This document shows positions 1 to 5,292 of a stretch of DNA of 6,202 nt, piece by piece; the stretch's first letter is position 1, and every line of letters starts with the position of its first letter. Source of the DNA: Actinomycetes bacterium (GTDB taxonomy: Bacteria; Actinomycetota; Actinomycetes; Actinomycetales; Cellulomonadaceae). Location: NCBI GenBank assembly GCA_023426865.1, contig JAEZBT010000481.1, positions 1 through 6,202 of the forward strand. Direction: 5' to 3'. A model generated the notes under the pieces. That model searched no databases and was not told where the DNA came from. It saw only the letters and a list, made by a program, of their open reading frames with translations. The translations under genes were made by a program, and so were the position numbers.

Positions 1-638
1 ACGATGTGCCCGCCCGCCGACTCCACGAGCGCGTTGATCCAGACGGTGAGCGACTCCGCGCGCGTGCCCTGGACGCCGAGGTAGGTGCCGGTGCCCTGCG
101 CCGCCTCGATGAGCTGGTCCCACGTGACGGGCGCCGAGGCAGGGTCCAGCCCCGCCTCCTGGGCGACGGAGGTGCGGTACCACAGGAGCTGCGTGTTCGC
201 CCAGAACGGGACGGTGACCAGCTCGTCCGACCAGGAGGCGCCTGCGAGCGCCCCCTCGACGACGCCCTCGCTGACCCGCTCGGCCAGGTCCGGGGGCATC
301 GGCGCGAGGAAGCCCGCGTTCGCGAACTCGGGGATGAACGGCGGGTCCAGGCTCATCAGGTCGATCGAGGAGTCCTGCGCCGCGAGCCGCCGGGCGAGCT
401 GGTCGCGTTGCGACGAGGCCTCGCGCGGCAGCCCTGCGGTCTCGATGACGTACTCGCCGCCGGCGGCGGCGGTGCAGGCCTGCGCGATCCGGTCCTGGCC
501 CCCGGCGTCGGGGTTGGTGTACCAGGTGAGCACGGGCGGCCCCGACTCGCCCTGGCAGGCGACGAGACCGAGGCTCACGAGCGCGACCGCCGCGCCCCGA
601 GCCACGGCCGGCACGGTCCTGTGGCGACTCTGCCCCAC
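1..638 (-). CDS. ABC sugar transporter substrate-binding lipoprotein, LpqY-like (partial, C-terminus beyond the left edge)
   Basis: Extracellular solute-binding protein, family 1, which would capture a sugar or oligosaccharide outside the membrane and pass it to an ABC permease. About 212 codons are visible; the family is usually 400-450 residues, so roughly half is missing. Seen in the sequence: a short basic n-region (residues 1-14), a hydrophobic stretch (about 15-27) and a lipobox LVAC with the lipidated Cys at residue 28. The mature part then begins with a beta strand (VLTWYTNP), followed by LPREASSQRDQLARRLAAQD and the segment SIDLMSLDPPFIPEFANAGFL. These resemble, from memory, the N-lobe of mycobacterial LpqY (trehalose-binding) and related CUT1 binding proteins. 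I chose GTG at 638 because it has a purine-rich ribosome site six bases upstream and gives a complete signal peptide; GTG at 614 would shorten the n-region. The gene is divergent from the carbonic anhydrase gene. Permease genes probably follow off the left edge, which is inference. The substrate cannot be named. Confidence 0.87.
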   Translation of the reverse strand, partial: MGQSRHRTVPAVARGAAVALVSLGLVACQGESGPPVLTWYTNPDAGGQDRIAQACTAAAGGEYVIETAGLPREASSQRDQLARRLAAQDSSIDLMSLDPPFIPEFANAGFLAPMPPDLAERVSEGVVEGALAGASWSDELVTVPFWANTQLLWYRTSVAQEAGLDPASAPVTWDQLIEAAQGTGTYLGVQGTRAESLTVWINALVESAGGHI

Positions 639-644
639 CCGGCA

Positions 645-652
645 CCCCCCTC
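645..652 (-). promoter_or_regulatory. Ribosome binding site of the solute-binding lipoprotein gene
   Basis: On the minus strand the run GAGGGGGG lies six bases before the GTG at 638. It is the best Shine-Dalgarno-like run near any in-frame start here and decides the start choice over the GTG codons at 614 and 605. Confidence 0.5.
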
Positions 653-760
653 GGTCGGCCCTGCGCCCATGGGACCTCGGGTTCGGGCCATCCGCCACCG
701 GAGCGCCGCGAGGGGGGAACCGAGGCGGGCACGCGCACCCGGCGGTCACCCGCGGCCATA

Positions 761-780
761 TCCACGGCCCGAGCCGTGGA
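761..780. repeat. Perfect 8-bp inverted repeat in the divergent intergenic region (operator candidate)
   Basis: TCCACGGC (761-768) and its exact complement GCCGTGGA (773-780) are separated by four bases (CCGA). The dyad sits 41 bases before the carbonic anhydrase ATG and 122 bases before the lipoprotein start. It could be bound by a dimeric regulator of either gene, or form a hairpin in a leader transcript. Genes for CUT1 sugar transporters are often controlled by repressors that bind palindromes, so the transport gene is the more natural target; that is inference. No regulator gene is visible. The rest of the 639-821 gap shows no open reading frame that I would call. Confidence 0.5.
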
Positions 781-808
781 CCAGCGAGAATCTCGGCGGG
801 CCGCCTGT

Positions 809-821
809 CAGGATGGCGCCC
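809..821 (+). promoter_or_regulatory. Start region of the carbonic anhydrase gene: weak Shine-Dalgarno or leaderless -10
   Basis: The bases CAGGAT (809-814) followed by GGCGCCC lead directly into the ATG at 822. They can be read in two ways. AGGA (810-813) at eight bases from the ATG would be an acceptable Shine-Dalgarno. Alternatively, CAGGAT is an actinobacterial -10 hexamer seven bases from the ATG, which would make the transcript leaderless, a common arrangement in this phylum. I see no good -35 at the expected distance. Both readings favour ATG 822 over the in-frame ATG at 813. Confidence 0.35.
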
Positions 822-1472
822 ATGCCGCTGCAGACCACCCCCGCCGAGGCATGGCAGGCGCTCCGGGAGGGCAACGACCGGTTCATCGCCGGGGCCATGG
901 CCCACCCGTCCCAGGACGCCGACCGCCGCGCCGACGTCAGCGCCGGCCAGCAGCCCTTCGCCGTGCTCCTGGGCTGCTCGGACTCGCGCGTCGCCGCCGA
1001 GATCATCTTCGACCGGGGCCTGGGCGACCTGTTCGTCGTCCGGACGGCCGGCCACGTCACCGACGCGACGGTGCTCGGCTCGGTGGAGTACGGAGTCGCG
1101 GTGCTCGGCGTCCCGCTCGTGGTGGTGCTCGGGCACGACCTGTGCGGCGCCATCGCCGCGACGCAGGACTACCTGCGCACCGGCACCGAGCCCCCCGGCC
1201 ACATCCGGTCGATCGTCGACCGGGTCCGGCCGGGCGTCGCCGAGCACGCCGACCGGGGACCCGACGAGGTGCTGGCCGGGCACGTGCGGTACACGGTGCG
1301 CGCCCTGCTGGAGGACTCCGTCGCGGTGCGCACCGCCGTCGCCGAGGGTCGCTGCGCGGTCATCGGCGCCACCTACCGACTCGCCGAGGGACGCGTCGGC
1401 GTCGTGGCCGCGCACGGCCCGGTCGACGTACCCGAGCTCGAGATCGCCGACAACCTGGATGGGAGCATCTGA
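822..1472 (+). CDS. Beta-class carbonic anhydrase
   Basis: Interconverts CO2 and bicarbonate in the cytoplasm using a catalytic zinc; bicarbonate feeds carboxylases for fatty acid, nucleotide and anaplerotic metabolism. The product is 216 residues, normal for the beta class. Seen: the first zinc-site motif GCSDSR with Cys52, and Asp54/Arg56 forming the conserved Asp-Arg dyad; then RTAGH (residues 74-78), GSVEYGVAVLG (86-96), and the second zinc-site motif GHDLCGA with His105 and Cys108. A C-terminal GATYRLAEGRVGVV segment matches the last core strand of the family. No signal peptide is visible. ATG 822 is preferred over ATG 813 (three residues longer) from the spacing of the upstream AGGA or -10-like sequence. 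The stop is two bases before the fumC start, so the two genes are probably one transcript. The supply of bicarbonate next to a TCA-cycle enzyme is a plausible functional link but is inferred from position only. The upstream in-frame extension (6-821) is an Arg-rich shadow of the lipoprotein gene and is not coding. Confidence 0.95.
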   Translation: MPLQTTPAEAWQALREGNDRFIAGAMAHPSQDADRRADVSAGQQPFAVLLGCSDSRVAAEIIFDRGLGDLFVVRTAGHVTDATVLGSVEYGVAVLGVPLVVVLGHDLCGAIAATQDYLRTGTEPPGHIRSIVDRVRPGVAEHADRGPDEVLAGHVRYTVRALLEDSVAVRTAVAEGRCAVIGATYRLAEGRVGVVAAHGPVDVPELEIADNLDGSI

Positions 1473-1474
1473 TC

Positions 1475-2953
1475 ATGACGGACCCGACACCCGCCCAGCC
1501 CACGAACCCCACCCCCGGGGCCCAGCCCACGCCCCGCGCCCCGGCGGCCCAGCCCACCGCGCGCCCCGGCTTCCGCCTCGAGCGCGACACGATGGGCCAC
1601 GTCGAGGTGCCCGAGGATGCCCTCTACCGCGCCCAGACGCAGCGCGCGGTCGAGAACTTCCCCATCTCGGGTACCCGGCTCGAGCGGCGCCACATCGAGG
1701 CGCTCGCCCGGATCAAGAAGGCCGCCGCCCTCGCCAACGCTCGCCTGGGCGTCCTGCCCGACGACGTCGCCCGTGCGATCGCCGGCGCCGCCGACGACGT
1801 CGCCGCGGGCGCGCACGACGACCAGTTCCCCGTCGACGTCTTCCAGACGGGCTCCGGGACGTCGTCCAACATGAACATGAACGAGGTGCTCGCGACGCTG
1901 GCGACCGCCCGCCTGGGCCGCGACGTCCACCCGAACGATCACGTCAACGCGTCGCAGTCGTCCAACGACGTCTTCCCGACGTCGGTGCACGTCGCCGCCT
2001 CGCTCGGCGTCGTGCGCGACCTGCTGCCCGCGCTCGAGCACCTCGCCCGCGCCCTGGAGTCGAAGAGCGCCGAGCTGGCCGAGGTCGTGAAGTCCGGCCG
2101 TACGCACCTCATGGACGCCACGCCCGTGACGCTCGGCCAGGAGTTCTCCGGCTACGCGGCCGCCGTCACGTTCGGCACCGAGCGGCTGCTGGCCGCCCTG
2201 CCGCGCGCGACGGAGGTGCCCCTCGGCGGCACGGCCGTCGGCACGGGCATCAACACGCCTGCGGGCTTCCCGGCCGCCGTCCTCGAGCTGCTCGTCGCCG
2301 AGCTGAACCTGCCGCTGGTCGAGGCACGCAACCACTTCGAGGCACAGGGCGCGCGCGACGGGCTCGTCGAGCTCTCGGGTGCGCTGCGGACCGTCGCGGT
2401 CAGCCTCACGAAGATCTGCAACGACCTGCGCTGGATGGGCTCCGGCCCCAACACCGGCCTCGCGGAGATCGCCCTGCCGGATCTCCAACCGGGCTCGTCG
2501 ATCATGCCGGGCAAGGTCAACCCGGTGATCCCCGAGGCGGTGCTCATGGTCTGCTCGCGCGTCGTCGGCAACGACGCGACCGTCGCGTGGGCGGGCGCGA
2601 GTGGCTCGTTCGAGCTGAACGTGCAGATCCCGGTGATGGGCCAGGCGCTGCTGGAGTCCATCCGCCTGCTGGCCAACGCGAGCCGCCTGCTCGCCGACCG
2701 GGCCGTGGCGGGCATCGTCGCGAACGTCGAGCGGGCGCGCGCCTACGCCGAGTCCTCGCCGTCGATCGTGACCCCGCTCAACCGGGTCATCGGCTACGAG
2801 GCGGCCGCGAAGGTCGCCAAGCACGCCGTGGCACGCGGCATCACGGTGCGGGCGGCGGTCGTCGAGCTCGGGTACGTCGAGCGCGGCGAGGTCACCGAGG
2901 CCCAGCTCGACGCCACGCTCGACGTCCTGTCGATGACGCGCCCGCCGCAGTAG
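1475..2953 (+). CDS. fumC: Class II fumarate hydratase (fumarase C) with a Pro/Ala/Thr-rich N-terminal extension
   Basis: Reversibly hydrates fumarate to L-malate in the TCA cycle; iron-independent, homotetrameric, cytoplasmic. The product is 492 residues against about 460-470 usual. Seen in order: RLERDTMGHVEVPEDALYRAQTQRA (34-58), which matches the normal fumarase N-terminus; SGTSSNMNMNEV (127-138); HPNDHVNASQSSNDVFPTS (152-170), the substrate and B-site region; SGRTHLMDATPVTLGQEFSGY (207-227) with the likely catalytic base His211; and the superfamily signature GSSIMPGKVNP (340-350) carrying the catalytic serine and Lys347/Asn349. Residues 2-32 are an extension rich in Pro, Ala and Thr. The ATG at 1475 has GGGAG (1461-1465) nine bases upstream, inside the carbonic anhydrase tail. 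There is no other in-frame start before Met40, and starting there would remove the conserved RLERD strand. The closely related argininosuccinate lyase and aspartase are unlikely given HPNDHVN and the close fit to fumarase throughout. Confidence 0.97.
   Translation: MTDPTPAQPTNPTPGAQPTPRAPAAQPTARPGFRLERDTMGHVEVPEDALYRAQTQRAVENFPISGTRLERRHIEALARIKKAAALANARLGVLPDDVARAIAGAADDVAAGAHDDQFPVDVFQTGSGTSSNMNMNEVLATLATARLGRDVHPNDHVNASQSSNDVFPTSVHVAASLGVVRDLLPALEHLARALESKSAELAEVVKSGRTHLMDATPVTLGQEFSGYAAAVTFGTERLLAALPRATEVPLGGTAVGTGINTPAGFPAAVLELLVAELNLPLVEARNHFEAQGARDGLVELSGALRTVAVSLTKICNDLRWMGSGPNTGLAEIALPDLQPGSSIMPGKVNPVIPEAVLMVCSRVVGNDATVAWAGASGSFELNVQIPVMGQALLESIRLLANASRLLADRAVAGIVANVERARAYAESSPSIVTPLNRVIGYEAAAKVAKHAVARGITVRAAVVELGYVERGEVTEAQLDATLDVLSMTRPPQ
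1493..1558 (+). repeat. Degenerate 27-bp repeat encoding AQPT units in the fumarase N-terminus
   Basis: The codons GCC CAG CCC AC(G/C) occur three times, at 1493-1504, 1520-1531 and 1547-1558, exactly 27 bases (nine residues) apart. They encode AQPT at residues 7-10, 16-19 and 25-28. The bases between the units are C-rich and only loosely similar, so this is a decayed or low-complexity repeat. It encodes a flexible, probably disordered arm ahead of the fumarase fold. Confidence 0.7.
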
Positions 2954-3002
2954 CCCGCCGCTGTCAGCCCGCCCGAGCAGCCCGCAGCCCCGGGAGCTGC
3001 CC

Positions 3003-3022
3003 GTCGGCTCGCTGGAGCCGGC
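3003..3022. terminator. Hairpin between convergent fumC and the chemoreceptor gene; candidate bidirectional terminator
   Basis: GTCGGCTC (3003-3010) can pair with GAGCCGGC (3015-3022) around a four-base loop: eight pairs including one G-U wobble as plus-strand RNA, six perfect core pairs on either strand. It directly follows the stop of the minus-strand chemoreceptor gene and lies 49 bases after the fumC stop. A second small hairpin, GCAGC/GCTGC (2984-2988 with 2996-3000), lies just before it. Neither has a U-tract, which is common for actinobacterial terminators but weakens the call. Confidence 0.42.
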
Positions 3023-5119
3023 TCAGGCGAGCTGGAACTCCCGCACGCCCTCGGCGAGCTCGCCGGCCACGTCACCGAGCTCGGTGACCGCCTGGCGGAC
3101 CTCCGCGGACCCCTCGACCGCCCGCGCCGCCGCGTCGGCGACGTCGGTCACGGAACCCGCGATCTCGGTCGTGCCGTTCGCCGCGACGAGGAGGTTGCGC
3201 TCGACGTCGGACGTCGTGACCGCCTGCTGCTCGACGACGGCGGCCATGGACGACTGGTGCTGGTCCACCCGGCCGATCGTCTCGGCGATGCGGCCGACGG
3301 CGCCGTGCACGTCAGCGGCGTCGGCCCTCACCCCGGCGAGCCCGGGGGCGATCGTCTCGATCGCGGCCGCCGTCTGCTGCGCGCGCGCCTTGACCTCGCC
3401 CGCGACGACGGCGAAGCCCCGGCCGGCCTCACCGGCCCGCGCGGCCTCGATCGTCGCGTTGAGCGCCAGCAGGTTCGTCTGCTCGGCGATCGACGTGACG
3501 GCCTTGAGGACGGTGGCGATCTCGGACGACGACGTCCCCAGCCGGGTGACGACGTCGGCCGCCTCGCGCGTCTCCGTGACGGCCTGCGCGGCCTGCGCGG
3601 ACGCGAGCGTGACGTCGCGTGCGACGGACTCGATCGCCGTGCGCATCTCGGTCATCGCGGCGCTGACCGCCTGGACCTCCGTGTCGACGGTGCCCGCGCT
3701 GCGCGACACCGCGCCGGCCCGCTCGCTCGTGTCGTCCGCGGCCACGCCCAGGGTCGTGCTCGAGCCCTCGAGCAGCACGGCGGTGCGCCGCACGGCCTCC
3801 GCGCCGGCGGCCATCCGCTCGACGGCGCCGCGCATGCCCTCCACGGCCTCGACGAGGGCGACGCCCATGACGCCGATCTCGTCGCTGCCCTCAGGGTGCA
3901 CCTCGACGGACAGGTCGCGCTTGGCCACGCGGCGCAGCGCCTCGGTGAGGCGACCGACCCGCTTGACGATGAACCCCGAGAGCAGCACGACGGCGGCGGC
4001 GGCCAGAAGGGTCACGGCGACCCCGACGAGGACGAGCGTGCGGCCGAGCGTCGCGGACCCCTCGGCCAGGCGCTCGGGTGCGGCGTTGAGCTCGGCGTCC
4101 CAGCCCCAGGCCGCGAGCGTCCAGCCCCATTCCTCGAAGCGGGTGAGCTGCACCCCGACGGGGCCCTGCGCCAGCTCGAGGTCGATCTCGGCCTGCTCGC
4201 CGTCGGCCAGGGCCGCGCCCGCCTCGAGGACCGTGGCGGCGTACGGCGCGCCGGAGGCGTCGGAGGCGTCGGCCGCGGAGCCGGTGACGCCGGGGGGCGG
4301 GACGACCCACTCGCCCGCGGAGTCCTGGACCGTCAGGTACCCGGTCTGCCCGACCTGCACGCCGGACAGCGCCACGAGCAGAGGCTCGGCCACCTCGGTC
4401 TGCGGGATGCCTACGAAGACTGCCCCCACGACCTCACCGGACGCGTCCACGATCGGCGAGTACGCCGTGACGTAGGGCTGCCCGACCACTTGGGCGGTCC
4501 CGTAGAAGGGCTCGCCGGCCAGGAGCGCCGTGATCACGGCGTTCGGTGCGCCGTCGGCGCCGACGGCCGGGATGTACGTGCCGATCGCGCGCGTGCCGTC
4601 CGCCGCCTCCACCGTCGTGGCGACGCGCAGCATGTCGCCCTCGTCGTTCATCCGCTGGAAGACCGTCGCGGCCGAGCCCAGCATCGACGTGATCACGTCG
4701 ACGACGGGGGTCTCGACGTCGAACGAGGTGTTCTGGCCGAGCGGCTGCCCGCCCACCTCGAGGGCCGGGAGCTCGACGTCCACGACGTCGCCGCTCGTCT
4801 GGTTCTTCGCCGACCAGGCGACGGGCTCGCCGAACGTGACCCCGCCGAACTGGCCGACGACGGCGCTCGCGACGTTCAGCTCGGACGCCATCCGGCCCGT
4901 CACGGTTGCCACCTGCGTGGCGACCATCGTGTGCGCCTGGGTGACGACCTCGTGCAGCGACGCCTCGTTCAGCTCCTCGACGTCCTGCCCCGTCCGGTCG
5001 GCCAGGGACGACGTCTGGGCCACGCCGATGACGGTGATCACAGCCGAGGTGATGACGACCGCGCCCGCGCCGATGGCGACGAGCTGTGCGCGCAGACTCT
5101 TCCGGATGTCGAGGCTCAT
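3023..5119 (-). CDS. Methyl-accepting chemotaxis protein, Cache-type periplasmic sensor, HAMP and signalling domain
   Basis: Transmembrane chemoreceptor that senses a ligand outside the membrane and controls CheA/CheW and thus the flagellar motor. Length 698 residues. Seen: a short cytoplasmic tail; TM1 about residues 13-34; an extracytoplasmic region 35-358 containing LRVATTVEAADGTRAIGTYI (164-183) and VTAYSPIVDASGEVVGAVFVGIP (217-239), typical of the Cache3/Cache2 fusion family; TM2 about 361-384; HAMP about 384-437; and a coiled-coil signalling domain to the C-terminus. The conserved hairpin tip is intact: IAEQTNLLALNATIEAARAG (544-563) then EAGRGFAVVAGEV (564-576). The returning helix is less standard, with KARAQQTAAAIETIAPGLAG (577-596) and a proline at 592. 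There is no C-terminal CheR-docking pentapeptide; the protein ends EFQLA. The ATG at 5119 has GAGGAG six bases upstream. The reading frame stays open further upstream, but that part is an Arg-rich shadow of the PhoH gene. The ligand cannot be predicted; Cache3/Cache2 receptors often bind small organic acids or amines. Confidence 0.95.
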   Translation of the reverse strand: MSLDIRKSLRAQLVAIGAGAVVITSAVITVIGVAQTSSLADRTGQDVEELNEASLHEVVTQAHTMVATQVATVTGRMASELNVASAVVGQFGGVTFGEPVAWSAKNQTSGDVVDVELPALEVGGQPLGQNTSFDVETPVVDVITSMLGSAATVFQRMNDEGDMLRVATTVEAADGTRAIGTYIPAVGADGAPNAVITALLAGEPFYGTAQVVGQPYVTAYSPIVDASGEVVGAVFVGIPQTEVAEPLLVALSGVQVGQTGYLTVQDSAGEWVVPPPGVTGSAADASDASGAPYAATVLEAGAALADGEQAEIDLELAQGPVGVQLTRFEEWGWTLAAWGWDAELNAAPERLAEGSATLGRTLVLVGVAVTLLAAAAVVLLSGFIVKRVGRLTEALRRVAKRDLSVEVHPEGSDEIGVMGVALVEAVEGMRGAVERMAAGAEAVRRTAVLLEGSSTTLGVAADDTSERAGAVSRSAGTVDTEVQAVSAAMTEMRTAIESVARDVTLASAQAAQAVTETREAADVVTRLGTSSSEIATVLKAVTSIAEQTNLLALNATIEAARAGEAGRGFAVVAGEVKARAQQTAAAIETIAPGLAGVRADAADVHGAVGRIAETIGRVDQHQSSMAAVVEQQAVTTSDVERNLLVAANGTTEIAGSVTDVADAAARAVEGSAEVRQAVTELGDVAGELAEGVREFQLA

Positions 5120-5125
5120 GGCGCT

Positions 5126-5148
5126 CTCCTCACGAGCGGCAGCTCGTG
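5126..5148 (-). promoter_or_regulatory. Leader hairpin abutting the Shine-Dalgarno of the chemoreceptor gene
   Basis: On the minus strand a perfect 7-bp stem, CACGAGC (5148-5142) with GCTCGTG (5137-5131) around a UGCC loop, ends at the first base of the ribosome site GAGGAG (5131-5126), which lies six bases from the ATG. The stem could keep the ribosome site exposed, shield the mRNA 5' end, or be a dyad bound by a protein. A competing pairing exists between GAGCGG (5171-5166) and CCGCTC (5139-5134). Confidence 0.5.
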
Positions 5149-5180
5149 GGGGCCGAGCTCCAGGACCGCTCCTGATCAAG

Positions 5181-5207
5181 GAATCGGCCATAGGCGCGCA
5201 AAGTGAG
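5181..5207 (-). promoter_or_regulatory. Sigma-28 (FliA/WhiG-type) motility promoter candidate for the chemoreceptor gene
   Basis: On the minus strand CTCA (5207-5204), a 15-base spacer and GCCGATTC (5188-5181) resemble the flagellar/chemotaxis promoter TAAA-N15-GCCGATAA. The -10 matches six of eight bases including the whole GCCGAT core, with the normal spacer length; the -35 is poor against TAAA. The predicted transcript start, about 5174, would give a leader near 55 bases that contains the hairpin at 5131-5148. Such a promoter directly before a chemoreceptor gene is what the family's regulation predicts. Confidence 0.55.
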
Positions 5208-5249
5208 GACAACACAGTGGATCGGGACGACGTACCTGGCCAGCGGCCC

Positions 5250-5289
5250 GGCGCACCCGCCCCAGGGCTCCCTCGGAGAGGCGGGCGCC
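5250..5289 (-). terminator. Long GC-rich hairpin after the phoH-type gene; terminator candidate
   Basis: Starting four bases after the PhoH stop codon on the minus strand, GGCGCCCGCC (5289-5280) pairs with GGCGGG-TG-CGCC (5261-5250): ten pairs with a two-base bulge. The 18-base loop contains a smaller CTCC/GGAG stem. There is no U-tract. It would separate phoH transcription from the chemoreceptor gene downstream, consistent with that gene having its own promoter. Confidence 0.42.
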
Positions 5290-5292
5290 CCC

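Noticed and set aside
806..811. CTGACA on the minus strand as a -35 box for the lipoprotein gene
   Set aside because: It matches five of six bases of TTGACA, but there is no plausible -10 at 16-18 bases.
6..821. N-terminal extension of the carbonic anhydrase frame back to position 6
   Set aside because: The translation is Arg/Gly-rich low-complexity sequence lying antisense to a well-formed lipoprotein gene; the carbonic anhydrase fold is complete from ATG 822.
746..1372. Short minus-strand frames within the carbonic anhydrase gene
   Set aside because: No recognisable motif, no ribosome site of note, and they overlap a conserved enzyme gene.
1373..2824. 483-residue minus-strand frame opposite fumarase
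   Set aside because: Antisense shadow with RG/DV-rich content and no recognisable domain; fumarase on the other strand is unambiguous.
85..3087. 1000-residue plus-strand open frame
   Set aside because: Overlaps carbonic anhydrase and fumarase in another frame, with Pro/Arg/Ser-rich translation typical of high-GC shadow frames.
5173..5178. TGATCA palindrome upstream of the chemoreceptor gene as an operator
   Set aside because: Six bases is too short, and extending it gives an imperfect palindrome; it is not distinguishable from chance.
3084..5206. Long plus-strand frames opposite the chemoreceptor gene (3084-4475, 3257-5206)
   Set aside because: Low-complexity Ala/Ser/Thr or Arg/Asp-rich translations; the minus-strand receptor has clear domains, ribosome site and promoter.
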